Of a stretch of 64,000 nucleotides of DNA, positions 25,954-35,752 are shown piece after piece. Both the position numbers and the translations under genes were made by a program. This DNA is from Prevotella sp. oral taxon 376 (GTDB lineage Bacteria > Bacteroidota > Bacteroidia > Bacteroidales > Bacteroidaceae): NCBI RefSeq assembly GCF_003043945.1, contig NZ_PYXG01000002.1, forward strand, positions 186,001-250,000. The letters are read 5' to 3'. Numbering within the stretch: position 1 is the first letter of the stretch; the number at the start of each line of letters is the position of its first letter. The notes beneath the pieces are model-generated. The model had not been told where the DNA came from, made no database searches, and worked only from the letters and a program-made list of their open reading frames with translations.

Positions 25954-27723
25954 TTATTCACCTTTTTCCATTTTTGCCTTGAGATCTGCCAGAACATCAA
26001 GATCACCAAGGGAAGTACCAGCCGCAACATTATTGACTACTGGCGCATCACTCTTCTTGGTAGAATGCTTGTGGGCAGGCTTAGCATCTTCCTTGACATC
26101 CTCGAATGTACGAGAGTGGGAGAGGATTATGCGGCGTGTCTCTTTCGCAAACTCAATCACCTTGAAAGGAAGCTCTTCTCCAAGCTTGGCCTGAGAACCA
26201 TCTTCTTTCTGGAGATGCTTAGGAGTAGCAAAGCCTTCACCACCTTCGTTCAAGGTTATGACAGCCCCCTTGTCCATCATCTCCGTGATCTTGCCTTGAT
26301 GGATTGAACCCGGAGTGTAGATCGTCTCGTATGTATCCCAAGGATTATCCTCAAGTTGCTTGTGTCCAAGGCTCAGGCGGCGGTTTTCCTTGTCTATTTC
26401 AAGAACTACCACTTCAATTTCAGCCCCAACTTGAGTGAACTCTGACGGATGCTTAACCTTCTTGGTCCAAGAAAGGTCAGAAATGTGAATCAATCCGTCG
26501 ACACCCTCTTCAAGTTCCACGAAAATACCAAAGTTGGTGAAATTGCGAACCTTTGCGGTATGCTTGCTTCCTACAGGATACTTCTCCTCAATATTTTCCC
26601 ATGGGTCTTCTTTCAGTTGCTTGATGCCGAGGCTCATCTTACGCTCTTCGCGATCGAGCGTCAAGACCACGGCCTCTACCTCATCGCCTACATGCATGAA
26701 TTCCTGAGCCGAACGCAAGTGCTGACTCCACGACATTTCCGACACATGAATCAGACCTTCTACACCCGGCTGGATTTCTACGAATGCTCCATAATCAGCA
26801 ATCACGACCACCTTACCCTTAATATGGTCGCCAACCTTCAGGTCTGCGTCAAGGGCATCCCATGGGTGTGGAGTCAATTGTTTCAGGCCAAGGGCAATGC
26901 GCTTCTTTTCTTCATCAAAATCCAAGATTACGACATTGATCTTCTGATCAAGTGCGACAACCTCATGAGGATCACTGACGCGTCCCCAGGAAAGATCTGT
27001 AATATGAATCAATCCGTCGACACCGCCAAGATCTACGAATACGCCATAGGAAGTGATATTCTTAACAGTACCCTCAAGTACTTGGCCTTTCTCAAGCTTA
27101 GAAATGATTTCTTTCTTCTGCGCTTCCATCTCTGCTTCGATCAGGGCCTTATGGGAAACGACAACATTCCGGAATTCCTGGTTAATCTTAACAACCTTGA
27201 ATTCCATTGTCTTGCCTACAAACTGGTCATAGTCGCGGATGGGATGAACATCTATCTGGCTACCTGGCAGGAATGCCTCAATGCCAAACACATCAACAAT
27301 CATGCCACCCTTTGTACGACACTTAATATATCCTTGGACAATCTCGTCATTATCAAGAGCGGCATTGACACGCTCCCAGCTTTTTTCGAGGCGGGCCTTC
27401 TTGTGAGAAAGCACCAACTGTCCCTTTTTGTCTTCCTGATTTTCTACATAAACTTCTACCTTGTCGCCAACTTTAACATCGGGGTTGTAACGGAATTCAG
27501 ATGCTGGAATAATGCCATCACTCTTGTAACCGATGTTAACGACAACTTCTTTTTTGTCTACCGAAATAACTGTTCCCTCAACAGTCTGATGCTCAGAAAT
27601 TTTGTTGAGAGTCTCATCATAGGCCTTCTCGAGGTCTTTTTTGCTGACATTTACATTTGCCCCATTTTCATACTCTTCCCAATTGAAGTCCTGTAATGGT
27701 TCAATGTTCTTGAAATCTGCCAT
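25954..27723 (-). CDS. rpsA: 30S ribosomal protein S1
   Basis: Largest small-subunit protein; it brings mRNA to the ribosome. Start ATG 27723 (MADFKNIEPLQDFNWEEYENG) gives 589 residues; the longer frame begins upstream with no family resemblance. Repeated S1 (OB-fold) domains are visible through recurring motifs: GYKSDGIIPASEF, TSYGVFVDLGGVDGLIHITDLSWGRVSDP, ADYGAFVEIQPGVEGLIHVSEMSW and TNFGIFVELEEGVDGLIHISDLSW. The Lys-rich C-terminal extension matches Bacteroidota S1. Promoter TACCTTTG at 27808-27815. Confidence 0.96.
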   Translation of the reverse strand: MADFKNIEPLQDFNWEEYENGANVNVSKKDLEKAYDETLNKISEHQTVEGTVISVDKKEVVVNIGYKSDGIIPASEFRYNPDVKVGDKVEVYVENQEDKKGQLVLSHKKARLEKSWERVNAALDNDEIVQGYIKCRTKGGMIVDVFGIEAFLPGSQIDVHPIRDYDQFVGKTMEFKVVKINQEFRNVVVSHKALIEAEMEAQKKEIISKLEKGQVLEGTVKNITSYGVFVDLGGVDGLIHITDLSWGRVSDPHEVVALDQKINVVILDFDEEKKRIALGLKQLTPHPWDALDADLKVGDHIKGKVVVIADYGAFVEIQPGVEGLIHVSEMSWSQHLRSAQEFMHVGDEVEAVVLTLDREERKMSLGIKQLKEDPWENIEEKYPVGSKHTAKVRNFTNFGIFVELEEGVDGLIHISDLSWTKKVKHPSEFTQVGAEIEVVVLEIDKENRRLSLGHKQLEDNPWDTYETIYTPGSIHQGKITEMMDKGAVITLNEGGEGFATPKHLQKEDGSQAKLGEELPFKVIEFAKETRRIILSHSRTFEDVKEDAKPAHKHSTKKSDAPVVNNVAAGTSLGDLDVLADLKAKMEKGE

Positions 27724-27807
27724 AAAATAATTAAAATGATTAAAATTAATAAAGTTAGACTTTATGTGAATTAACTCGTGATAAGACAACAATTGTCAAA
27801 TCAGTTG

Positions 27808-27815
27808 CAAAGGTA
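27808..27815 (-). promoter_or_regulatory. -7 promoter element for rpsA
   Basis: TACCTTTG on the minus strand, about 85 bp before the rpsA start; the A/T-rich leader in between lacks an obvious stem-loop. Confidence 0.6.
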
Positions 27816-28651
27816 CTGTTTTTCAAATAGATATCTGTCTGAAAATACGGACAAAATCTTTCTTTTAAATAAAATTAACAATCAGGGTCTGAGAGGTCGA
27901 TTTCGAAAGGAAGTGCGAAATCGGCGAAAAACACTCTTGACTGCCACACTTTTCTGTTTGAAGCATAAACCTCCGTGATGTATGAATCTACGGAAAATGC
28001 GGAAAGATGCTTTGTGATGGAACATAATAAGCTATATCCGGTTGGTGGTATGATCGCAGACAGGCTCATGGGAAGAGGGTGGGAATGGATGTAACGATAG
28101 GCGTCTTCTTAAAAATTGTTACCGAATAATTATGCATTTTGTATAAGAGCTCGTATGGATGGGCGGCTTCATGTAATGCCACCGTCTTCCCGTAAGCTCC
28201 TTGTGGGGCATTTATAAGCCTCCAAAATCTTCTTTCTTTACAAAATGAAGTTGTTGTTCACAGAAGACGCCACGGCGATGCGACTAAAATGCCGTCTCCG
28301 GCAATGCTTTTAATGGATTTCAGGTCTACGAACGACGACTTCCGGTCTCCCTTAAGGCCGTTAGAAGGTTTCCGAAAAGCATATTCCATTTGCCATTACG
28401 GTTATTTCTGAATAATTATTCAATAAGAAGCGCATATACAATTTGTGTTTTTCACGCTAAGTCTTTGTGGGTTACGAATTGAAACCATGATAGAGTTTGA
28501 AAGACATCCAAGTTGAGTTTGTTTACCGTCCTGTTATGACACTCCCTCGAAAACCCTCTCAAGACTGGTGGTGCGCGAGTTTTATTTTTGAAAGTGCCAT
28601 TTTTGCCATGTCTTTATATCCATAAAAGGAGAACCCTATCGAGATTGCCTT
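27816..28651. other. 836-bp gene-free stretch between rpsA and tamB homologue
   Basis: No open frame with family resemblance, no tRNA and no recognised structured RNA (checked by eye for RNase P, tmRNA, SRP and 6S landmarks). One degenerate 17-bp unit CGAAATCGGCGAAAAAC (27916-27932) resembles the palindromes of the 22-bp-pitch arrays but has no neighbour at the right distance. Short hairpins such as GCCG-tct-CCGGC near 28291 are weak. It may hold an unrecognised RNA or decayed genes. Confidence 0.6.
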
Positions 28652-31600
28652 TTAGTGTGCTTTTATTACTTTATTCTGTGATTTTGTCTTTCTCTTCCGA
28701 GAGTTCCTCCATAAGTCTGCCCAATTGGAGAAATCTTTCTTTAAAATGAATCCCAATCCCTGCGTGTTCAGGCTATTACGCGTGAAATATCTATCATTGG
28801 TTTGATTATAAACCCGAATGGCAAAGTTTCCATTCGGGACAATAAGATAACGCAAATCAAAATCCCCTATAAAGCTCGTCGTTGTATTTGCATTATCCCG
28901 ATATCCAAATTGTCCGTTGAATAAAAGGCGATTATTGAGTAGACGGCCCGTCAGAATGCCTTCATACTCCGCATTGTTAAAGCCTTCCGTTCCCGTTGAG
29001 ATATTCGCGCCTAAATTCCAATTGCTATTATTGACGACACTCTTCAGGACATTATTCAGTTGTTGACTTAGCTGACCACTCAGAATACTTTGCATGGCCA
29101 ATGATGTTTCACTTTGCTGTGTGGATGTTCCTTCGGCAACGGCATTATTGTTTCCTTGGGAATAGAATCGGCCGATGGCCAGAAGATATAGAACCTGCTG
29201 ATTCATCTCCTCCTCGCTATTGATGAGATTCATTACCATCTGTTTTGCCTCGCTGTTTACGGTGGGCAGATCTAAGTCAAAGTCTATTTGGGGAGAGGCG
29301 GGAGTCCCCGTAATATTCATCAGGCAGTTTACGCGGATATTGTTATTTGAGAACGACCGGCCGATGTTCAGATCTGCGAGACTTACTCCATTTACGGTAT
29401 ACTTTGCCTTTAAATTTAAAGTGGCGTTATATGCATCCCCGCCAAAAACAATACAACTCCCTTCCTGGAACTCAAAATTGCGGCTGATGACATTTTGGAT
29501 GGTCAGCTTGTAAGTCCCATAATCCACATTATAATTACCAAACAGGTCAAACTCTCCCTTATTATAATAGGTGGCACGAATAGCGCCATTACCGAACAAA
29601 GAAATCATATCGCCTGACTCCTGATCCATAAGCACGCGTAGATTAAAGTTTGGATTACAATTAATAAGGAAATTCAAGTGAATATCTGTTGGGATGTCTA
29701 CAGTTGTGCCTTTCGATTGTAGAAGACGGCCGCTTCCTATGGTATCTGTCTGGAGAAAATTATCTCTATCTCTCCAATGAATAAAAGTCTGATTACTAAT
29801 TGTTGCTGGGCTTGCTGCATTATAGACCATAAACGAGCCTTTCTCTGGAGTCGCATTAATATGAAAGTCGAGACTTCCGTTGCGACCTACGATATCACAG
29901 GTGCCCGTCGCATAGACTGTCCCATAGAAAGAGTTAGCCCCAAACTCTTGGAAATCGTAAACTAATAGATTATCAGCAGAGAAATTCAAGTCATATGTCA
30001 AATTTGTAAGTGCTTTATGATGCAACGCCCCGTTTACAATACCATGATGCCCCCTATAGTCCAGAATGGAATCGTTTGAAAATATGATTTCATTCGGAAT
30101 CATCATGATCGTATCATTCTTCAGAATGTATGTAGTATTCAGTGGGATGATGCCAATGGTTCCATTCGCTACAAGCTTTCCAGTTAAGTTCACCTCGTCA
30201 AGAGCTCCTATAACCCTGCAAGCTCCATCTGCATGCACATTGACATCTCGCATAAAACTTCCACAGAAGCCCTGCAGGAATTCACATCTCGTGTTCTGTG
30301 CCTTAATGCCTAAATCGATATAATTTCTTTGAGGCGACACATACCCCTTGATTAATGTGCGACTATTATCCTCATCGTACGCGATCCCATCTATATCTAT
30401 CTGCTGTTCTTTATTATTCAGGTTTACATCAGCAGAGAGAATGCCCATACGCCCATCTTCAAAAGTAAAGTCTGAAACCATCAAATTAGCATGGACTTCC
30501 AGCTTTTCAAAAACACTCGATAGATGTGCATGCCCAGTAGCCTTCCCGCCAAATTCGACAGAATGGAAATTGAGTAAATTTAAAATATAATTCACATCAA
30601 CTCCCTGCAAATCTATTTCCACCGTATCTTTAATACTTTTCGTGGCAATTCCACTAATAATGACATGTTGTTTATTATGCTCGATAGCAAAGTGATCAAT
30701 GACAACACGATCTTTACTATAGACTATATCAGATGGGTTAATAGTCCATATACTATCACCGACATTAATCTCAGATGTGTGAACCATGATGTGCGCGGCC
30801 GACTCATTTTTCTCATTCTTGAAAAACTGAGTCTCCGTATCAAGGACTCCGGCATAATCTAAATCTCCCTTATTCTGAAACGAAAGCAGGGTTACAAGTT
30901 TATTATTCACAGCGCTTGCCTTAATAGCCCAATTTGTAAAATCGCCAACTTGCCCCATCTGCCGGAACTTGACATTGGCAACCAATGTGTCATTGGGCGT
31001 GTCAATATCCACATATCCCTGCTCATATTGTTTTCCCTTATATGCAAATCGGGGCATCCGGAATACTAGATTTATCTTTTCCTTGGAATCATCAATATAT
31101 CCCTCCATATGAGCGGGCTGATCCAACTTTAATGGGATATCCAACAATTTGTTGAGCCAGTCAGAGCGGGTTATAGTTGCATTTATAGAAAAGCAGTTGT
31201 CATGTTTAGAAATATTAGTCGGAAGCCCGGGAAGAGTTGGCAATTTATTACCTACCAGGCCCGAAATGCTATTGACAATAGAGGCGTAATCAAACTTACC
31301 ATGAATTTGTATATTTCCAAAGTCACTTGTCATCTCAACTTGACGGGCACCTCCTTCAGATGAAGATAGAATCGTTAAAGATGACAGGCTATAAGCATTT
31401 TCTCTCGATTCCATCGAGAAATTACGAATATTAATCATGCCATTTAGTGAATTCAGTTTTTTGCCTTTCAGGTTTATATTAGCATCAAAACTGAATATCG
31501 TGCCAGGATATTTATTCGTAAACTTTAGCACGGATGGATTGAGAAGCCTAACCTGTGCTATAATATCAGCAGATGGATTTGATCTACTGATATTGAAAAT

Positions 31601-33109
31601 GCCTTTCAAATCGATTTTTCCATTGGGATCATCTATTCCCAACGCACCATCAAATTGTCCATCCAGCAAAGTCCCGTTTATCGTTAAGTTCCTGTAACTG
31701 TAGTCTTTGTAATCAAACCTTTGGATTATTCCTTTAGCTGCTAAATTAGGTAGCGATTTACCATCCAACTTTCCATTTACATCAATAATTGTTGCTATTA
31801 TTCCGAAATCATCATCAGCTAAAACCTTATTCAGACTAATGCCCTCTGTCTCAATATGTCCATTAAAGGTTGACCCATGTTTGCCTAATGCAAGATTTGC
31901 ACTTCCCACATCTGTTACAAGAACTCCTTTTGCTGACAGATTCTTGTCAAAACCTCCGATTTCACCGTGATATTTGAGGCTTCCAACCCTGCTTAATTCT
32001 TTGGGTAAGTTTAGTTTTCGCCCCAAATTCTCAGCAATCATATTTATATCGTCAGAACTTATAGACAAATTTTCAATCTCCATATTCCACCTGGGATTGC
32101 CCCCAAAATGGCTCACAGCCCCCTTCGCTATTAATTTAAAGCCACGACGGTGGGATTCCATTTTAATGTCCTTTATCCTTAACGAAGTACTTGTTCCCGA
32201 AAATGAAGAAGAAAAATAAAGTGGATTATCGAAACCTTTTAGCAAATTGTCTAAACTCGACAAATCGCATAAAGCTATTTTTGAGTCCGCAAATTCGCCG
32301 TGATAGGTTAATGAGGGTAATTCCAACTTGTCTCTCTTAAGTATGTAATCTGCTGTTATTAAATCTGTCTTTAGCCAAGAGTTGGGGAGTTCAAGGCGAA
32401 AGTTGGCTAACTCAGCCTTTGTCTTATTAGCTATCAATTTAAATTTAAGCAATCTCACATCTATTCCCTTTACTTCTTTAAATATCATTTTCTTTACATT
32501 CAAGTTCAGGGAGTCATCTCTAAGTACATTTATGATAAAGTGTGCGCTGATATCTTTTATATCTAAGTGGTGTAATGATACTGTATTGGGAGTCTCAACA
32601 GAATATAGTTCATTGTACTTTAGTTTTCCATTTCGAATAATCAAGGAATTGATGGCTAAGTCGAGTGAGGTGTGGGCTGTCGTATCCTTTGATGCCAAAG
32701 AGTCTATAAGAAACTGAAAATTCAAACCTCCTTTTTCCGTCTCCTTATATAAATTAGCTTGCAAACCGAATAACTGCACAGATGAAATAGACACCCGTCC
32801 TTGTATAAAAGGCAACAAATCTACTTTTGCGGACAGACGGGTGGCTTTCAGCATTTGATAACCTTTCTGATCCTTTATTAAAAGATCATCTATAATAAAA
32901 CGATTCAAAAAGCCAAGATCTACACGGCTGATTTTAACTTCCGTTCCTAATTTCTGAGCCAACGAGTTGCTAACTTGGACAGCTACAAAATGCTGTACCG
33001 ACGAAAGATGCGTCAGTAAAATCAGTAATAGATACAACCCAGCCAAAGTCCATACTATACTTAGTATTATATGCTTTAACCTCTTCAATGGTAAGAATAT
33101 GTGCCACAA
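28652..33109 (-). CDS. tamB: TamB-like translocation and assembly module protein (AsmA/DUF490)
   Basis: A very large periplasm-spanning protein (up to 1485 residues) of the TamB/AsmA-like lipid-transport group. It has one N-terminal anchor (IILSIVWTLAGLYLLLILLTHL), over 1000 residues of beta-strand-rich sequence, and the C-terminal TamB domain (FDLFGNYNVDYGTYKLTIQNV through VFGGDAYNATLNLKAKYTV to GRLLNNRLLFNGQFGYRDN). TamB links inner membrane to outer-membrane partners. The printed start ATG 33109 overlaps a -7 element at 33107-33114, so a TTG at 33088 (giving MKRLKHIILSIVW) is the likelier start. Confidence 0.88.
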   Translation of the reverse strand: MWHIFLPLKRLKHIILSIVWTLAGLYLLLILLTHLSSVQHFVAVQVSNSLAQKLGTEVKISRVDLGFLNRFIIDDLLIKDQKGYQMLKATRLSAKVDLLPFIQGRVSISSVQLFGLQANLYKETEKGGLNFQFLIDSLASKDTTAHTSLDLAINSLIIRNGKLKYNELYSVETPNTVSLHHLDIKDISAHFIINVLRDDSLNLNVKKMIFKEVKGIDVRLLKFKLIANKTKAELANFRLELPNSWLKTDLITADYILKRDKLELPSLTYHGEFADSKIALCDLSSLDNLLKGFDNPLYFSSSFSGTSTSLRIKDIKMESHRRGFKLIAKGAVSHFGGNPRWNMEIENLSISSDDINMIAENLGRKLNLPKELSRVGSLKYHGEIGGFDKNLSAKGVLVTDVGSANLALGKHGSTFNGHIETEGISLNKVLADDDFGIIATIIDVNGKLDGKSLPNLAAKGIIQRFDYKDYSYRNLTINGTLLDGQFDGALGIDDPNGKIDLKGIFNISRSNPSADIIAQVRLLNPSVLKFTNKYPGTIFSFDANINLKGKKLNSLNGMINIRNFSMESRENAYSLSSLTILSSSEGGARQVEMTSDFGNIQIHGKFDYASIVNSISGLVGNKLPTLPGLPTNISKHDNCFSINATITRSDWLNKLLDIPLKLDQPAHMEGYIDDSKEKINLVFRMPRFAYKGKQYEQGYVDIDTPNDTLVANVKFRQMGQVGDFTNWAIKASAVNNKLVTLLSFQNKGDLDYAGVLDTETQFFKNEKNESAAHIMVHTSEINVGDSIWTINPSDIVYSKDRVVIDHFAIEHNKQHVIISGIATKSIKDTVEIDLQGVDVNYILNLLNFHSVEFGGKATGHAHLSSVFEKLEVHANLMVSDFTFEDGRMGILSADVNLNNKEQQIDIDGIAYDEDNSRTLIKGYVSPQRNYIDLGIKAQNTRCEFLQGFCGSFMRDVNVHADGACRVIGALDEVNLTGKLVANGTIGIIPLNTTYILKNDTIMMIPNEIIFSNDSILDYRGHHGIVNGALHHKALTNLTYDLNFSADNLLVYDFQEFGANSFYGTVYATGTCDIVGRNGSLDFHINATPEKGSFMVYNAASPATISNQTFIHWRDRDNFLQTDTIGSGRLLQSKGTTVDIPTDIHLNFLINCNPNFNLRVLMDQESGDMISLFGNGAIRATYYNKGEFDLFGNYNVDYGTYKLTIQNVISRNFEFQEGSCIVFGGDAYNATLNLKAKYTVNGVSLADLNIGRSFSNNNIRVNCLMNITGTPASPQIDFDLDLPTVNSEAKQMVMNLINSEEEMNQQVLYLLAIGRFYSQGNNNAVAEGTSTQQSETSLAMQSILSGQLSQQLNNVLKSVVNNSNWNLGANISTGTEGFNNAEYEGILTGRLLNNRLLFNGQFGYRDNANTTTSFIGDFDLRYLIVPNGNFAIRVYNQTNDRYFTRNSLNTQGLGFILKKDFSNWADLWRNSRKRKTKSQNKVIKAH

Positions 33110-33114
33110 AAGTA
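33107..33114 (-). promoter_or_regulatory. -7 promoter element for tamB homologue
   Basis: Reads TACTTTTG on the minus strand. It overlaps the first possible ATG of the gene, arguing for a downstream start. Confidence 0.5.
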
Positions 33115-33178
33115 CATTAATTTTGTTGTAATAAAAAATAAATAAATGGTTTTTCTTTCTTTTATGAGTATTTTTTGT

Positions 33179-33186
33179 TAATTTTG
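33179..33186 (+). promoter_or_regulatory. -7 promoter element for nqrABCDEF
   Basis: TAATTTTG, 47 bp upstream of the nqrA start. It is the only candidate promoter ahead of the tightly spaced six-gene operon. Confidence 0.6.
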
Positions 33187-33233
33187 CAACATCACATTAA
33201 AGAATTAAAATTCTCGAAATATTATTAATTAAT

Positions 33234-34583
33234 ATGGCAAATGTTATTAAGTTGCGCAAGGGCTTAGACATTAAGCTGAAAGGCAAAGCCGTAAATGCTA
33301 AGATAAGTCTCGGAAAGAGTGAGGAATATGCACTCGTGCCAGATGATTTCACCGGCATTTCTCCGAAAGTAACCGTAAAAGAGGGAGATCATGTAAGGGT
33401 TGGCGAAGCCTTGTTTGTCAACAAATTCTATTCTAGCGTGAAGTTTGCCTCTCCTGTCAGTGGCACCATCACCGCAATTGTTAGGGGAGACCGTCGCAAG
33501 GTGCTTTGTGTCAAAGTGAATGCCGATGTCCAGCAAGAATATATAGACTTTGGGAAAAAAGATCCTTCTTTGCTTGATGCTAAGGAGGTAAAGGATTCAC
33601 TTCTCGAGGCTGGCCTGTTCGGTTATATTAACCAATTACCCTATGCAATATCAACTAATCCGGAGGCAAGGCCAAAGGCCATTTTTGTTTCAGCATTAAG
33701 GGATATGCCTTTAGCCGGCGACTTCGAGATTGAGCTTAAAGGAAACGAAGCTGCGTTTCAAGCCGGATTGACAGCTCTTAGCAAAATCTCTCAAACTTAT
33801 CTTGGCATTGGACCTAAAGCTAAGGCAAAAGCACTAACAGCTGCAACGGATGTACAAATTACCGTATTTGACGGTCCTTGCCCAGCAGGTAATGTTGGCA
33901 TTCAAGTTAATCATCTTGATCCCGTAAATAAAGGTGAAGTTGTTTGGGTTGTGGATCCAACGGCCGTCATCTTCTTTGGCAGATTGTTTCTTGAAGGGAA
34001 AGTTGATCTCACGCGCACCATTGCCGTTGCGGGAAGTGGAGTTACAAGCCCCCAATATGTTGACACACTTGTAGGAACTCCATTGAAATCAATATTAGAA
34101 GGTAACTTGGTGAGAACCGATCACATCCGTATCATCAATGGAAATCCACTTACTGGAAGAAAAGCTAATGTGGGAGACTATTTAGGAGCGCATACTTCTG
34201 AGGTCTGTGTGATTCCTGAAGGGGATAATGCAGACGAGATATTAGGGTGGATTCTACCGCGTACCAAGCAATTCTCTATAAGCAGAAGCTATTTCAGTTG
34301 GTTGCAAAAGGAAAAGGAATACGACCTCGACGCCCGCATAAAGGGGGGAGAGCGCCACATGATCATGAGTGGAGAATATGACAAAGTTCTTCCTATGGAC
34401 ATTTATGCAGAATATCTGATAAAGGCAATTATCACCGGAGATATTGACAAACAGGAGGAACTGGGCATTTACGAAATATCACCAGAAGACTTTGCAATAG
34501 CCGAGTTTGTAGATAGTAGTAAATTACCATTGCAGGAAATTGTTCGCAAGGGATTGGATACATTAAGAAAAGAAAACGCTTAA
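33234..34583 (+). CDS. nqrA: Na+-translocating NADH:quinone reductase subunit A
   Basis: Peripheral quinone-side subunit of the sodium-pumping NADH dehydrogenase, 449 residues. The N-terminal KLRKGLDIKLKGKA and the hairpin VKEGDHVRVGEALFVNKFYSSVKFASPVSGTI (a biotinyl/lipoyl-like fold) are typical. It lacks membrane helices. It is the first gene of a six-gene operon with gaps of 4 to 13 bp or overlaps throughout. Confidence 0.96.
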   Translation: MANVIKLRKGLDIKLKGKAVNAKISLGKSEEYALVPDDFTGISPKVTVKEGDHVRVGEALFVNKFYSSVKFASPVSGTITAIVRGDRRKVLCVKVNADVQQEYIDFGKKDPSLLDAKEVKDSLLEAGLFGYINQLPYAISTNPEARPKAIFVSALRDMPLAGDFEIELKGNEAAFQAGLTALSKISQTYLGIGPKAKAKALTAATDVQITVFDGPCPAGNVGIQVNHLDPVNKGEVVWVVDPTAVIFFGRLFLEGKVDLTRTIAVAGSGVTSPQYVDTLVGTPLKSILEGNLVRTDHIRIINGNPLTGRKANVGDYLGAHTSEVCVIPEGDNADEILGWILPRTKQFSISRSYFSWLQKEKEYDLDARIKGGERHMIMSGEYDKVLPMDIYAEYLIKAIITGDIDKQEELGIYEISPEDFAIAEFVDSSKLPLQEIVRKGLDTLRKENA

Positions 34584-34587
34584 GGAT

Positions 34588-35739
34588 ATGTGGTTAAAAA
34601 AATATTTTGATAAAATCAGACCAAATTTCGAAGAAGGTGGCAGGTTCCATATGTTCTGGAGTCTTTATACTGGTTTTGAGAGCTTCCTCTTCGTTTCCAA
34701 TGAAACATCCCAAAGCGGAGTCTCTATTCATGATTCCATCGACTCTAAACGCATTATGAGTCTTGTTGTAATAGCCCTAATGCCTGCCATGCTCTTTGGA
34801 ATGTATAATATTGGCTGCCAAAACTATATGGCTGCCGGAATTGATAATGTCCCATTTTGGAGTGCTTTTGCTTATGGGCTATTTGCATTGTTACCGAAAA
34901 TTCTGGTAAGTTATATCACAGGTCTCGGCATTGAATTTGCATGGGCTCAGTGGAAACACGAGGAAATACAAGAGGGCTACTTAGTTACAGGCATTCTGAT
35001 TCCTCTGATAATTCCAATTAATACTCCATTATGGATGTTGATGTTGGCTATCGCGTTTGCCGTTATCTTTGCAAAAGAGATTTTTGGCGGCACAGGGATG
35101 AACATCTTTAATGTTGCCATAGCAGCTCGTATGTTCCTTTTCTTTTCCTATTCCAATAAGATGACAGGAGATCAGGTATGGGTAGCCAACGACACCATTT
35201 GCGGACTGGGGCATGCACTCCCTGACGCCTTTACCTGTGCCACTCCTCTCAGTATGCTCATGCAGGGGGGCGCCGTACCATTCAATTGGAACATGATAAC
35301 CGGACTGATTCCCGGATCTGTTGGAGAAACATCCGTAATTGCGATTGCCATCGGGGCATTCATACTCTTATGGACAGGTATTGCTTCATGGAAGACCATG
35401 GGGAGCGTTTTTGTCGGAGGCATTGCAATGGCATATATTTTTCAAGCGTTGGGAATGACCGGAATACCATGGTGGCAACACATTATTCTTGGCGGATTCT
35501 GCTTTGGCGCCGTATTCATGGCAACAGACCCTGTTACAAGCGCCCGCACGGAGACGGGAAAATATATCTACGGACTATTGATCGGTGCTCTTGCAATTAT
35601 CGTCAGAGTAATGAATCCCGGATATCCAGAGGGCATGATGCTGGCAATCTTTTTTGGCAATATGTTTGCACCGCTTATTGACTATTGTGTGGTTCAGCGT
35701 AATATCACTCATCGTGCAAACCGCATCAATAAAAAATAA
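34588..35739 (+). CDS. nqrB: Na+-translocating NADH:quinone reductase subunit B
   Basis: Integral membrane subunit of 383 residues with about ten hydrophobic segments. Thr219 in FTCATPLSML matches the threonine that carries covalently bound FMN in the family (SGAT-like motif). ATDPVTSARTETGKYIYG (about 312-329) is the conserved C-terminal loop. It starts 4 bp after nqrA. Confidence 0.96.
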   Translation: MWLKKYFDKIRPNFEEGGRFHMFWSLYTGFESFLFVSNETSQSGVSIHDSIDSKRIMSLVVIALMPAMLFGMYNIGCQNYMAAGIDNVPFWSAFAYGLFALLPKILVSYITGLGIEFAWAQWKHEEIQEGYLVTGILIPLIIPINTPLWMLMLAIAFAVIFAKEIFGGTGMNIFNVAIAARMFLFFSYSNKMTGDQVWVANDTICGLGHALPDAFTCATPLSMLMQGGAVPFNWNMITGLIPGSVGETSVIAIAIGAFILLWTGIASWKTMGSVFVGGIAMAYIFQALGMTGIPWWQHIILGGFCFGAVFMATDPVTSARTETGKYIYGLLIGALAIIVRVMNPGYPEGMMLAIFFGNMFAPLIDYCVVQRNITHRANRINKK

Positions 35740-35752
35740 GAAAGGATGGAAT

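Noticed and set aside
26449..27696. 415-codon open frame antisense to rpsA
   Set aside because: It mirrors the codon pattern of rpsA; the product has no recognisable domain and the rpsA frame is certain.
27916..27932. CGAAATCGGCGAAAAAC as a sixth palindrome-array locus
   Set aside because: No partner unit 22 bp on either side and the right arm is poor; at most a decayed copy.
28470..28490. GTTACGAATTGAAAC, similar to the end of some CRISPR repeats
   Set aside because: Single copy, no second repeat or spacer at any regular distance, and no cas genes in the window.
29220..32717. Many open frames on the plus strand opposite the tamB homologue
   Set aside because: They have no family resemblance or promoter and are by-products of the antisense reading of a long real gene.
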